Part shown: positions 23,087-32,447 of the stretch, piece after piece
How the letters are laid out: each line of letters begins with the position of its first letter
Numbering within the stretch: position 1 is the stretch's first letter
Source of the DNA: Ruminococcaceae bacterium UBA3215
GTDB lineage: Bacteria > Bacillota > Clostridia > Oscillospirales > Ruminococcaceae
Direction: 5' to 3'
NCBI GenBank assembly: GCA_002363155.1
Contig: DEWH01000020.1
Location: 1-64,000 of the forward strand
Length of the DNA stretch: 64,000 bases
The notes under the pieces: model-generated
What the model was told of the DNA's origin: nothing
Seen by the model: only the letters and a program-made list of their open reading frames with translations
The model's database searches: none
Translations under genes and position numbers: made by a program

Positions 23087-26028
23087 TATTCAGCATTACC
23101 GCCGAGTATCTCCGAAAGCGTTTTCGTCATCACCGCTATATTTATCGGTTTTGCAATGTGACCGTTCATTCCCGCGTCACGCGCTTTCTGAACGTCCTCG
23201 CTGAACGCGTTTGCAGTCATAGCGATGATCGGTATCCCGGCAAGTGCGGGATCGTCAAGCCCGCGGATCTTTCTCGAAGCGGTGTAGCCGTCCATAACCG
23301 GCATCTGTATATCCATGAGCACGCCGTCAAAGTATCCCGGTTTCGATGACGCAACTTTTTCAAGCGCGTCCTGACCGTTTACCGCAGCTTCGACTTCAAA
23401 TCCCAACTTACGCAGTATCTTCGCAGCTATCTCTCTGTTGATCTCCACATCGTCCGTAAGCAGAATGCGCATACCCGTGAAATCGTTTTTTTCTCTGACC
23501 GGCTTAGGCTCTGATCCGATTTCTTTCTCCGGCTCTTTGCCGTAACGCATGGACAGCTCAACTATGAATTCCGTGCCTTTTCCGGGCGCAGTTTCAACTT
23601 CTACCGAGCCATGCATAAGATCCACAAGACTCTTCGTTATCGCCATTCCGAGCCCCGTGCCCTGGATACCGCTGACCGTGGAGCTGCGCTCACGCTCGAA
23701 TGCTTCAAACACTCTCCCGGCAAACTCCTCCGTCATTCCTATACCGCTGTCCTTTACCCGAAGTTCATATCTTCCGCTTTCACCCTCATCTGCGGTCTGA
23801 CGCAGAGTGACCGTAACGGCGCCGTTTTCGGGCGTGAACTTATAAGCATTGCTGATAAGGTTCAGAAGTATGCGGTTGAGCCTTGCGCGGTCACACATAA
23901 CGTACTTCCTGTCAACACCCGATGTATCTACAGTGTAGTTTATCTTCTTCTCCTTCATCTGCGTTGAGAACATATCGCGGACACCGTTCAGAATACCGCA
24001 GATATCGGAATTTGTCTCGTCAAGCTCCATTTTCCCGCTCTCGATACGGCTCATCTCAAGAATATCGTTAATGAGCGCAAGCAGATGATCGCTGGAAGTC
24101 TCGATCTTTCCGATATACTCCCGCATCGCCTCCAGATCGGTATTCTCTTCTTTCGCAAGATTTATATAGCCGATGATCGCGTTCATAGGCGTTCTTATAT
24201 CATGGGACATATTGGACAGGAAAGCACTCTTCGCCTTGCTGCTCTCCTCCGCCTTTATTTTCTGCGACTCCATTGCTTTTTCGCGCTTGTTCATGGTATT
24301 GTACAGATTGAAGATTATCGCAAGCGCAAGCATTATCAGAATCATCTGGATTATACTGCTTGCGGTAAGCGATTCGCGCATAGCGTCCATTTTTCCGCTG
24401 ATGTATTCACGGTCTTCCGCAGCCTGCTCCGCGTCATGGCTTATGCCCTGCCGCTCCATTTCCTCAATGTAATACTCGCTTATATCCTGCACCATTTCTC
24501 CTGTGCTTGTATGAGTTGCCTGACGCACCCACATGAGCGATGTAAAGAAGATAAGGAACATAAGCGCTATCCAGACCACCGTACTGCCTCCGAGCCGCCT
24601 GCCCTTGTCATTCCGGAAAACGATCCTGAAGAACACGATGCCGAGTATCCCCCAGAACGCAAGCAGGAGATAGGACTCCGCGGACAGCGTATCCTGTGAG
24701 AGAAGATCCGGCACAAGCAAAAGCAGACCTATTATGACGGAAATGACAACGCCCGCAGTTCCGACTGCCATCATCTTCCGGTCACGGCGGCATCTTGCCG
24801 TTCTGAACGCCGCGGCTGATGTGTAGCCGTACGCTATCGTGGTACCGACTGTTATTACATCTACGACCCAGCTTATCGCCGTGCGTCCGAGAAACGGTAT
24901 AACGGCAGAAATGATCATTATGAAAAGAACGGCTTTTGAGGGAATGCCCCTCTTGCTTACCCTGCCGAACCATTCCGGAAGAATGCGCTCCTCCGACATC
25001 GAATGGAGAAGACGGCTCGAAGCTATGATGCTGCCTATGATGCCGGTAAAGATCGCCGAAAAAAGCGATACGCCGAGCATTATTACTCCGGCATTCCCGC
25101 CGACATGCTCCATAACGTAAAATACCGGCATTCCCGATACTCCGCTGAGGGAGCCGAGATCGGCTATGTACTCCGTCCAGTCGGCATACCCCTCCGGCTG
25201 TATGGAAGCGGCTATCGCGGTAAGCAGCGAATATGCAAGAAATCCCACAATTATCGCACAGATCATTATGCCGAGTGTCTTTTTTACCGGAAAGCGGAAT
25301 TCACGGGACGAGTTCGACACCGACTCGAATCCCACAAATGCCCACGGTGCAAGCGCGACTATGCCGAGTACCTGCATCACGGGTGAGCTTCCGTCGTTGA
25401 AAGCCGGCGTGAAAGGCGTGCTCGGACGGGAACCGCCCGTTACCGCAAGCACAAAGCCTACCGTTATCCCAATCACCAGCGCGGCTGCAAATATGATCTG
25501 GAGCACGGCGGAGAGCCGTCTGAAATTCATGCAGATGAAGCCGAACACGGCAAGCGCGCAAAGCTCAACGGCTATCTCGCCGAGGTATATGTCATAGTCG
25601 GCTATCGTATATAGATACCCGACTTTGAACATATCGCCGAAAAGACTCCGCCCGATGAGCGCCAATGCCGTCATATTCGCCCAGAGTATCGACATATACG
25701 ACAGTATCATGAACCACGCGCTCAAGAAGCCGTGATCGTATCCGAACACTCTTCCCGCAAATGTGAAGGTACCTCCGGTCGAGCGGTACCTTCTCATCAT
25801 ATAGCTGTAGTTTACCGCTATCACAGCCACAACGACCGCTCCCACAGCCATTCCGACCGCTGTTCCGACAGGTCCGGCAGCGGGAAGGAATGTCGTACCG
25901 GGCATGACAAATGCACCCCAGCCGACAATGCAGCCGAAGGACAGCGCCCATACGGAAACGGAACCGAGATACCGGGAAAGCCCGGAAGATCTGCTCTTAT
26001 TGTCCGCCAAGCAAACACGACCTCTCAT
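23086..26028 (-). CDS. Amino-acid permease / hybrid histidine kinase / receiver fusion
   Basis: 980 residues from ATG 26028 (AAAGG ten bases upstream); a TTG at 26007 is an alternative, and the longer TTG-started frame overlaps the promoter. Domains in order: APC-superfamily transporter with about twelve membrane segments (10-490, beginning LSFGCIVGWGAFVMPGT); two more membrane segments around an extracytoplasmic loop (about 490-590); HisKA with H-box SHDIRTPMNAI (His609); HATPase with NLISNAYKFTPEN, DSGIGM and GTGLGMAI (720-825); and a receiver with phosphorylatable D906 in LMDIQMP. The protein probably senses an amino acid or amine during binding or transport and phosphorylates its own receiver. 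SSS-type permease kinases such as CbrA are known parallels; an APC front end is unusual. Confidence 0.9.
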   Translation of the reverse strand: MRGRVCLADNKSRSSGLSRYLGSVSVWALSFGCIVGWGAFVMPGTTFLPAAGPVGTAVGMAVGAVVVAVIAVNYSYMMRRYRSTGGTFTFAGRVFGYDHGFLSAWFMILSYMSILWANMTALALIGRSLFGDMFKVGYLYTIADYDIYLGEIAVELCALAVFGFICMNFRRLSAVLQIIFAAALVIGITVGFVLAVTGGSRPSTPFTPAFNDGSSPVMQVLGIVALAPWAFVGFESVSNSSREFRFPVKKTLGIMICAIIVGFLAYSLLTAIAASIQPEGYADWTEYIADLGSLSGVSGMPVFYVMEHVGGNAGVIMLGVSLFSAIFTGIIGSIIASSRLLHSMSEERILPEWFGRVSKRGIPSKAVLFIMIISAVIPFLGRTAISWVVDVITVGTTIAYGYTSAAAFRTARCRRDRKMMAVGTAGVVISVIIGLLLLVPDLLSQDTLSAESYLLLAFWGILGIVFFRIVFRNDKGRRLGGSTVVWIALMFLIFFTSLMWVRQATHTSTGEMVQDISEYYIEEMERQGISHDAEQAAEDREYISGKMDAMRESLTASSIIQMILIMLALAIIFNLYNTMNKREKAMESQKIKAEESSKAKSAFLSNMSHDIRTPMNAIIGYINLAKEENTDLEAMREYIGKIETSSDHLLALINDILEMSRIESGKMELDETNSDICGILNGVRDMFSTQMKEKKINYTVDTSGVDRKYVMCDRARLNRILLNLISNAYKFTPENGAVTVTLRQTADEGESGRYELRVKDSGIGMTEEFAGRVFEAFERERSSTVSGIQGTGLGMAITKSLVDLMHGSVEVETAPGKGTEFIVELSMRYGKEPEKEIGSEPKPVREKNDFTGMRILLTDDVEINREIAAKILRKLGFEVEAAVNGQDALEKVASSKPGYFDGVLMDIQMPVMDGYTASRKIRGLDDPALAGIPIIAMTANAFSEDVQKARDAGMNGHIAKPINIAVMTKTLSEILGGNAE

Positions 26029-26053
26029 ACAGTAATTACCTTTATCTGCTCCG

Positions 26054-26082
26054 ATTATATCACATTCCGAGCAAAAAATCAA
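26054..26082 (-). promoter_or_regulatory. Sigma-A promoter of the permease-kinase operon
   Basis: Minus-strand TTGATT (26077-26082), 17-base spacer, TATAAT (26054-26059), about 25 bases upstream of the chosen ATG. Confidence 0.85.
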
Positions 26083-26151
26083 CTCCGTTCCCCTATTCTC
26101 TCATCTGCAGCATCAAGATATAATACTTTATTATATTAATGATAAAAAACA

Positions 26152-26180
26152 TTGACAACAGATAAAAAATATAGTATAAT
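26152..26180 (+). promoter_or_regulatory. Sigma-A promoter of the HD-GYP gene
   Basis: TTGACA (26152-26157), 17-base spacer, TATAAT (26175-26180). The in-frame ATG at 26186 lies only six bases after the -10 box and cannot be the start. Confidence 0.92.
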
Positions 26181-26224
26181 AGTATATGTTATATTCAGTT
26201 TACTGTATGAAAGCAGGTTTATAT

Positions 26225-28414
26225 ATGACAAACGAAAGCGTCAATTTAATAAAAAAGGAAAAAAACAGGAATTTCTTGATCATTGCAGCCGAGTGCCTTG
26301 TATGCCTTGCGCTGAACTTCCTTCTGTTCACGCTTGTTTCATCTCTCGGACTTCCGCTTTATCTCGATAATGTGGGTACTCTCCTCGCAGCGATTCTCGG
26401 CGGATACCTTCCGGGAATATTCGTCGGTTTTATGACCAACATCATAAACTGCGCCACAGATCCGAATTCGATCTACTACGGATTCATTACCGTACTAATT
26501 GCCGTAACCTCGTCGTATTTTGCCCATAAAGGGCGCATTACAATTAAAAAGCCCCTCTGGCTTATCCTCTACATTCTCATTCTTGCACTTATAGGCGGCG
26601 GTATAGGAACTCTGCTCCCGTGGCTGCTCGACGACGTTTACTTCGACAGCGAGTCGTTCAGCGCGATACTCGTGCAGGCTGGCATAACCAATACCACAGC
26701 CGCACAGCTTCTCGGCAATATTATTATGGATATTCTCGACAAAGCGATCACTGTCGGGATTGTGCTTATAATACTTGCGGTGATACCGCCGAAAGTCAAG
26801 CTCATGCTCCAGTTCAGCGGCTGGATGCAGAAGAAGATGTCCGACGAGGAAAAGGATAATATGCGGCATATCGGCGTACGAAAGGTATCCGTGCGCACAA
26901 AGATAATGCTGATACTCATCATCGCCCTTATCATAATGGGTACGGTCGCGACAGGAATAAGCTTCGTCCTGTTCAGCAACGCTACTGTCGAACAGCACTT
27001 CAAGCTCGTTGACGGAGTTACAAACGTTATGGTCGGAATAATCGACGGAGATAACGTTGACCGCTGGTTGGAAGAAGGAGAAAGCTCAGAAGGATACAAG
27101 CAGACCGAAGATATGCTGTACACTATCCTCAACAGCGATGATGACATTGAATTCATCTACGTTTACAAGATACTCGAAGACGGCTGCCATGTCGTATTCG
27201 ATCTCGATATCGACGGTGTAGAGGGATATGCCCCCGGTGAAGTGGTTCCATTCGATGAGTCCTTTGCGCCCTACATACCGACACTTCTTGCCGGCGGTGA
27301 GATCGAACCGCTTATAACAAACGATACTTTCGGCTATCTGCTCACTATATACAAGCCGATCAAGGACAGTTCCGGCAATACCGTGTGCTATGCCGCAGCC
27401 GACATCTCGATGAGCCATATCGAAAAATACGAGCGCAACTTTATGGTGGGAATGTCCTCGCTCTTCCTTGCGTTCTTTATCGTTATCTTCGCGGTAGTTC
27501 TCTGGGTAGTTGAATACCATATCCTGCTTCCCGTAAACTCCATGTCCAAGTGTACCGACTCGTTCGCTTTCACAAGCAACGAAGAGCTTGACACGCACGT
27601 TGCCAAACTCAGAGAACTCGGCATCCATACCGGCGATGAGATAGAAAACCTGTACAATGCTATCGTGAAAATGGCAAGCGACAGTGTGTCGCATCTCGAA
27701 GATATCCGGAATAAGAACGCCACGATCAAGAAGATGCAGAATTCGCTTATACTCGTTCTCGCGGATATGGTCGAGAGCCGTGACAAGAACACAGGTGACC
27801 ATGTACGCAAGACCGCCGCTTACACGAAGATCATAATGGAAGAGATGAAGAAGAAGGGCTACTACCCCGATGTAATGACCGATGACTTCATCGAACGCGT
27901 CGTTGATTCCGCGCCTCTTCACGATATAGGCAAGATCAAGGTTTCCGATATGATACTCAACAAGCCGGGCAGACTTACAGACGATGAGTTTGTGAAGATG
28001 CAGAGCCACGCTTACGAAGGAAGCGTTATTCTCGAACAGGTGATCGACCTCGTTCCGGATTCGGATTACCTATACGAAGCGAAGAACCTTGCGCATTACC
28101 ACCATGAGAAATGGAACGGCAAGGGCTACCCGGAAGGAAAAGCAGGCGAGGATATCCCGCTTTCGGCAAGAATCATGGCTGTTGCGGACGTATTCGATGC
28201 GCTCGTATCAAGACGAAGCTACAAGGATCCTTTCTCCTTCGAGCAGGCTTGCGATATTATCCGGGAAGGCGCAGGCTCCCACTTTGACCCGCTCGTAGCA
28301 GACGCGTTCCTATCCGCTCAGGACGAGGCAAGAAGAGTCGCAGAGTCTTTCGGTGAGCTCAAGACCGGCTACACCGAGGATACCCATGTCGATGACAGCG
28401 GCAAGAGCCGTTAA
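26225..28414 (+). CDS. Membrane HD-GYP protein with N-terminal transporter-like domain
   Basis: 729 residues from ATG 26225 (weak AAAGCAGG site; ATG 26207 possible). The N-terminal 200 residues form about six membrane segments with LPLYLDNVGTLLAAILGGYLPG, resembling ECF-type substrate-binding membrane domains. A second transmembrane pair (about 230-250 and 420-440) brackets a Cache-like extracellular domain, followed by a HAMP-like linker and an HD-GYP domain (about 525-700) with LHDIGKIKV near 563 and HHEKWNGKGYP near 625. All metal-site HD-GYP motifs are present, so c-di-GMP hydrolysis is expected. Sensed ligand unknown. The dispersed element D and a strong terminator follow. Confidence 0.9.
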   Translation: MTNESVNLIKKEKNRNFLIIAAECLVCLALNFLLFTLVSSLGLPLYLDNVGTLLAAILGGYLPGIFVGFMTNIINCATDPNSIYYGFITVLIAVTSSYFAHKGRITIKKPLWLILYILILALIGGGIGTLLPWLLDDVYFDSESFSAILVQAGITNTTAAQLLGNIIMDILDKAITVGIVLIILAVIPPKVKLMLQFSGWMQKKMSDEEKDNMRHIGVRKVSVRTKIMLILIIALIIMGTVATGISFVLFSNATVEQHFKLVDGVTNVMVGIIDGDNVDRWLEEGESSEGYKQTEDMLYTILNSDDDIEFIYVYKILEDGCHVVFDLDIDGVEGYAPGEVVPFDESFAPYIPTLLAGGEIEPLITNDTFGYLLTIYKPIKDSSGNTVCYAAADISMSHIEKYERNFMVGMSSLFLAFFIVIFAVVLWVVEYHILLPVNSMSKCTDSFAFTSNEELDTHVAKLRELGIHTGDEIENLYNAIVKMASDSVSHLEDIRNKNATIKKMQNSLILVLADMVESRDKNTGDHVRKTAAYTKIIMEEMKKKGYYPDVMTDDFIERVVDSAPLHDIGKIKVSDMILNKPGRLTDDEFVKMQSHAYEGSVILEQVIDLVPDSDYLYEAKNLAHYHHEKWNGKGYPEGKAGEDIPLSARIMAVADVFDALVSRRSYKDPFSFEQACDIIREGAGSHFDPLVADAFLSAQDEARRVAESFGELKTGYTEDTHVDDSGKSR

Positions 28415-28417
28415 ACG

Positions 28418-28550
28418 AAAGTCTCTGCCGCCGCGCTCTGCGCTTTGTCCTTCGCGGACAGTGCCGGTCCCCTTTGAAAAGGGAGCCGGATCCCCTGAAC
28501 AAGTCCCGTAAAACGGAACTTTGACAGGTTCTTCGTAAACCAAAATCAGA
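28418..28550 (+). repeat. Dispersed 3'-UTR element, copy D
   Basis: Lies directly after the HD-GYP stop. The first half is divergent (CTCTGCGCTTTGTCC, a GTCC-TTCGC-GGAC hairpin), but GGTCCCCTTTGAAAAGGGAGCC, GGATCCCCTGAACAAG, TCCCGTAAAACGGAA and the distal flank CTTTGACAG..CTTCGTAAA match copy A read in gene sense. Confidence 0.85.
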
Positions 28551-28571
28551 CTTTTCTGACAGGACAAACTG

Positions 28572-28603
28572 CGCACAGGAACATTTGTTCCTGTGCGTTT
28601 TTT
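28572..28603 (+). terminator. Intrinsic terminator of the HD-GYP gene
   Basis: Perfect 11-base stem CGCACAGGAAC/GTTCCTGTGCG with a 4-base loop and six T residues. Confidence 0.94.
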
Positions 28604-28644
28604 CAAGAGATAAAAAATTTTCATACTTTATTTTGTGAAAACTC

Positions 28645-28696
28645 TTGACTTCCCGGCTTTTATGTAGTAAACTGTAATGTAGTAATACGATACATA
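28645..28696 (+). promoter_or_regulatory. Promoter and possible autoregulatory site of the TrpR-like gene
   Basis: TTGACT (28645-28650), 17-base spacer, TAAACT (28668-28673). The word ATGTAGTAA occurs twice, 15 bases apart, overlapping the -10 box and the likely start point. Such a direct repeat could be a binding site for the repressor encoded next, which is inferred from position only. Confidence 0.65.
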
Positions 28697-28740
28697 CGGC
28701 TTTTACCGCCACATTTTTAATTGACAGAAAGGATATCACA

Positions 28741-29046
28741 ATGAAAAAACGTCAGATCAATTATGAGAACCGTGAGTTTCTTTACGAGGCTGTACTCCAG
28801 CTCAAGAATATCGAGGAATGCGCCGCTTTCTTCGAGGATCTCTGTACCGTACAGGAGCTTGCTTCTATCTCACAGAGACTTGTCGTGGCTAAATACCTCA
28901 CAGAAGATAAGGTATATGCAGATATCGTTGATATCACAAGCGCAAGCACAGCTACGATAAGCCGCGTAAACCGTACCCTCCAGACCGGAAAGGACGGCTA
29001 CAGCGTTGTATTCGACCGCCTCAAGAAACAGGGAAAAATGGGATGA
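28741..29046 (+). CDS. YerC/YecD-type TrpR-related DNA-binding protein
   Basis: 101 residues with AGAAAGGATA upstream. The sequence has the features of the YerC/YecD family, a Firmicutes branch of the TrpR superfamily: LTVQELxxISQRL-like CTVQELASISQRL, and a helix-turn-helix around YADIVDITSASTATISRVNRTL. Members are small dimeric regulators whose ligand is generally not tryptophan. It overlaps the next gene by four bases (ATGA), forming at least a two-gene unit with the methyltransferase and probably continuing to Hsp33. Confidence 0.93.
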   Translation: MKKRQINYENREFLYEAVLQLKNIEECAAFFEDLCTVQELASISQRLVVAKYLTEDKVYADIVDITSASTATISRVNRTLQTGKDGYSVVFDRLKKQGKMG

Positions 29047-29792
29047 GCTACGACGCTTTCGCCCGCCATTATGACGCACTTACCGAAAACATAGACTACA
29101 ATGAGCTTGCCGCGTATTACGACAGGCTCAATGCGCGTTTTAACGGCAGAAAAGGCATACTGCTCGATCTCGCCTGCGGTACCGGTTCCCTGTCCGTGCT
29201 GTTCAGAGATATGGGTTACGATGTGATAGGTGTGGACGCTTCGCCGGAAATGCTGAACATCGCCGCGGAAAAGGAACATACCGGCATTCAGTTTCTCTGC
29301 CAGGATATGACAGAGCTCGATATGTTCGGAACTGTCGATCTCACAGTCTGCGCCCTCGACAGCATCAGTCACCTCGGTTCCGAAGAAGATGTGAGAGCCG
29401 TATTTGAGAAAGTCGCGCTCTTCTCAAATCCCGGAGCAATGTTCATATTCGATGTGAACACGCCGTACAAGCATGAACATATCCTTGCAGACAGCACTTA
29501 TGTCTATGAGACTGACAATGTATTCTGCGTATGGGAGAATGAATATCTCGGCGGCGGCGCTACCGCAATAACTCTTGATTTCTTCGAGCGTGACGGCGAT
29601 GTTTACCGCAGAAGCTCCGACGAATTTACCGAGACAGGCTATTCCCGCGAGTGCATCGAAAGACTGCTGAAAGAAACGGGATTCGAGATATGCGCGTGCT
29701 GCGAATACCCAACTGAAGATGAGCCGACGGAGACCAGCGAGAAGCTTACTTTCGCGGCAAAGATCGTAAACGCAAAGAATAAAGAGATATAA
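29043..29792 (+). CDS. Class I SAM-dependent methyltransferase
   Basis: 249 residues. Motif I LLDLACGTGSLSV (about 40-52), acidic loop VDASPEML (about 68-75) and the later CALDSISHL match small-molecule class I methyltransferases of Clostridia. Substrate unknown. Coupled to the TrpR-like gene by ATGA overlap and 14 bases ahead of hslO. Confidence 0.9.
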   Translation: MSYDAFARHYDALTENIDYNELAAYYDRLNARFNGRKGILLDLACGTGSLSVLFRDMGYDVIGVDASPEMLNIAAEKEHTGIQFLCQDMTELDMFGTVDLTVCALDSISHLGSEEDVRAVFEKVALFSNPGAMFIFDVNTPYKHEHILADSTYVYETDNVFCVWENEYLGGGATAITLDFFERDGDVYRRSSDEFTETGYSRECIERLLKETGFEICACCEYPTEDEPTETSEKLTFAAKIVNAKNKEI

Positions 29793-29806
29793 AGGAGACA
29801 GTTAAA

Positions 29807-30682
29807 TTGGCTAAGATCGTTAGAGCCTTATCGGCGGACGGCAGTGTTCTCTGCTCCGCTGTTGATTCCACCGATATCGCAAATGAGATTTTCCGGCTTC
29901 ACGGGACCACACCTGTTGCAACAGCCGCCCTCGGCAGACTTGCAACAGCCGGCTCGATAATGGGAGCAATGCTCAAATCCGAGGACGACAGGCTCACGCT
30001 CCGCATGAACGGAAACGGACCTGCCGGAAATATCGTTGTTGCGGCGGATTATATGGGAAATGTGAAATGCTACGCGGACAACGTGAATGTCGATCTTCCG
30101 CTCAAACCCAACGGAAAGCTCGATGTTTCCGGCTATGTGGGTACTGACGGATTTCTCGGCGTGATAAAAGACCTCGGACTAAAAGAACCGTATGCAACGC
30201 AAGTCCCGATCGTTTCCGGCGAGATCGCAGAGGATATCACAAGCTACTACGCAATAAGCGAGCAGATACCTACTGTCTGCGCACTCGGAGTTCTCGTTGA
30301 CCGCGACTGGACCGTAAAACACGCGGGAGGCTATCTGATACAGCTTGTACCGCCGATAAACGAAAAGGCGATAGATTTTATAGAGAAGAATATTAAGTCA
30401 ATGCAGTCTATGACCGAGATGCTCGCAGCAGGAAAAACTCCCGAAGAGATAGCGCTCATGGGACTTGAGGGACTTAACGGAGAAGTGCTCGACTCGTGGG
30501 AGTGCAGCTATTACTGCAATTGCAGCCGTGAGCGCACCGAGCAGATACTTCTCTCTCTCGGACGCGAGGAGCTTGAAAAGCTTGCCGGCGAACAGGAAGA
30601 GACAGAGGTCTGCTGTCATTTCTGCGACAAGAAGTATAAGTTCACTGCGGAGGAGCTGAAAAAGCTCCTTAAAGAGGCTTGA
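29807..30682 (+). CDS. hslO: Hsp33 redox-regulated chaperone
   Basis: 291 residues from TTG 29807, behind AAAGGAGA at good spacing. The N-terminal substrate-binding domain includes GRLATAGSIMGAMLK and LRMNGNGPAGN. The C-terminal zinc switch has CNC (in YYCNCSRERTEQIL) and CHFC, the CxC...CxxC arrangement that binds Zn when reduced and activates chaperone function on oxidation. It follows the methyltransferase by 14 bases. Confidence 0.95.
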   Translation: MAKIVRALSADGSVLCSAVDSTDIANEIFRLHGTTPVATAALGRLATAGSIMGAMLKSEDDRLTLRMNGNGPAGNIVVAADYMGNVKCYADNVNVDLPLKPNGKLDVSGYVGTDGFLGVIKDLGLKEPYATQVPIVSGEIAEDITSYYAISEQIPTVCALGVLVDRDWTVKHAGGYLIQLVPPINEKAIDFIEKNIKSMQSMTEMLAAGKTPEEIALMGLEGLNGEVLDSWECSYYCNCSRERTEQILLSLGREELEKLAGEQEETEVCCHFCDKKYKFTAEELKKLLKEA

Positions 30683-30717
30683 AGCATTGCCGGATAATGT
30701 ACAGAAGATGATGATTT

Positions 30718-31740
30718 ATGTTAAAAAGTGATTTTTACTACGACCTGCCGGAAGAGCTTATCGCCCAGACTCCCCTTGAGCCCCGCGACAGCTCCCGGCT
30801 TATGAAGATAGACCGCGAAAGCGGAAATATAATACATGACCGTTTCTTCAACCTTTCCGACTACCTCCGGGAAGGCGATCTTCTTGTTATGAACGACTCG
30901 AAGGTATTCCCTGCCCGGATAATCGGCGTCAAGGAAGAGACAGGCGTTGTATGCGAATTCCTGCTGCTCGAACAGCGCGGGAATGACGAATGGGAAGCGA
31001 TAGTGCGTCCCGGACGCAGGCTCAGACGCGGCGCAAAGGTGAAGTTCTCCGACGAGCTTACCGGTGAAGTGCTCGATGTACTTGACGACGGAAACAGGAT
31101 AGTGAAGTTTTACTTCGACGGCGTATTCTTCGATATCCTCGACAGGATAGGACAGATGCCGCTTCCGCCGTACATAACCCAAAAGCTTAAAAACAAGGAC
31201 AGATACAACACTATCTACTGCCGCGAAACTGGCTCCGCCGCCGCACCTACAGCCGGACTGCACTTCACGGACAGAGTGTTTGATTCGCTGAAAAGCAAGG
31301 GCGTCGATACCGCTTTCGTTACGCTTCATGTCGGGCTTGGCACTTTCCGTCCGGTAAAGGAAGAGAACATTCTCGATCATAAAATGCACGTTGAGCATTT
31401 CTCTATTCCGGAAGTTACCGCGGAGAAGATCGCCGCACACAAACAAAGCGGCGGACGCGTAATTGCAGTCGGAACTACCAGCTGCCGCACCCTTGAAGCC
31501 TGTGCGCAGAAGTACGGCGAAGTGCGCGCCTGCTCCGAAAGCACCGGCATCTTCATCTACCCCGGATACGAGTTCAGAGTGATAGACGGCCTTATCACCA
31601 ATTTCCACCTGCCGGAAAGCACACTTATCATGCTTGTGAGCGCTTTTCTCGGACGCGAAAAGACGCTTGCCGCTTACAAGACCGCGATTGAGGAAAGATA
31701 CAGATTCTTCTCCTTCGGCGACAGTATGTTCATTTCATAG
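30718..31740 (+). CDS. queA: S-adenosylmethionine:tRNA ribosyltransferase-isomerase
   Basis: 340 residues, full length for the family. Typical motifs: FDYDLPEELIAQ-like FYYDLPEELIAQTPLEPRD at the start, RIIGVKEETG, MPLPPYI, AAPTAGLHFT, HVGLGTF and FHLPESTLIML. QueA adds the epoxyqueuosine ring to preQ1-tRNA in queuosine synthesis. Tgt, which installs preQ1, is encoded two genes on, so this is a queuosine cluster. The start lacks a strong ribosome binding site (AGAAGATGATTT). Confidence 0.96.
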   Translation: MLKSDFYYDLPEELIAQTPLEPRDSSRLMKIDRESGNIIHDRFFNLSDYLREGDLLVMNDSKVFPARIIGVKEETGVVCEFLLLEQRGNDEWEAIVRPGRRLRRGAKVKFSDELTGEVLDVLDDGNRIVKFYFDGVFFDILDRIGQMPLPPYITQKLKNKDRYNTIYCRETGSAAAPTAGLHFTDRVFDSLKSKGVDTAFVTLHVGLGTFRPVKEENILDHKMHVEHFSIPEVTAEKIAAHKQSGGRVIAVGTTSCRTLEACAQKYGEVRACSESTGIFIYPGYEFRVIDGLITNFHLPESTLIMLVSAFLGREKTLAAYKTAIEERYRFFSFGDSMFIS

Positions 31741-31758
31741 CGAAAGGAAGAAGAATAA

Positions 31759-32310
31759 ATGCTTTATATAATGAGACACGGCAGAACGGACTGGAACGAG
31801 CAGCGCAGATTACAGGGGCGCACGGATATCCCGCTGAACGACGAGGGCAGAAAAATGGCGGAACACGCCCGTGAAGAATACAAGGACGTGCATTTCGACG
31901 TATGCTTTTGTTCCCCGCTGATACGCGCGAAGGAGACCGCGGAGATATTTCTCAAAGGCAGAGATATCCCGATCATCACCGACGACAGACTGCAGGAAAT
32001 GAGCTTCGGTGAATTTGAGGGACTTGCCTACAGCTTTGAGATACCGAACTGCCCGATAAACACGCTGTTTCTGAAACCCGAGGATTACACCGACCCTCCC
32101 GGCGGCGCGGAGAGTTTTGACGAGCTTTTCGCAAGAACGGGAGAATTTCTGCGTGAGACCGCAATGCCGCTTGTTGACGCGGGAAAAGATGTGCTTATCG
32201 TGGGACACGGGGCTATGAACTGCAGCATAGTCTGTCAGGTCAGAAACATACCGGTGAAGGATTTCTGGAAAGCCGGGATCGACAACTGCAAGCTGATAAA
32301 GCTGATATAG
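31759..32310 (+). CDS. Histidine phosphatase (phosphoglycerate-mutase-like)
   Basis: 183 residues behind GAAAGGAAG. MRHGRTDWNEQRRLQG carries the RHG catalytic motif, a second arginine is in SPLIRAKETA, the acid in QEMSFGEFEG and the second histidine in VGHGAMN. The family includes phosphatases of small metabolites such as alpha-ribazole phosphate; the substrate here is unknown. Lies between queA and tgt. Confidence 0.93.
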   Translation: MLYIMRHGRTDWNEQRRLQGRTDIPLNDEGRKMAEHAREEYKDVHFDVCFCSPLIRAKETAEIFLKGRDIPIITDDRLQEMSFGEFEGLAYSFEIPNCPINTLFLKPEDYTDPPGGAESFDELFARTGEFLRETAMPLVDAGKDVLIVGHGAMNCSIVCQVRNIPVKDFWKAGIDNCKLIKLI

Positions 32311-32447
32311 TGTATCATTCATACACCGCTGTTTTATGCAGCCACACGCATATTCTTGATGATGTCGCACACAATCTGTATCTTACAAGCCGGGAAGATA
32401 TTATCAGTGAAAGAAGATATTATCAATGAAATAATACAGGAGAACAC

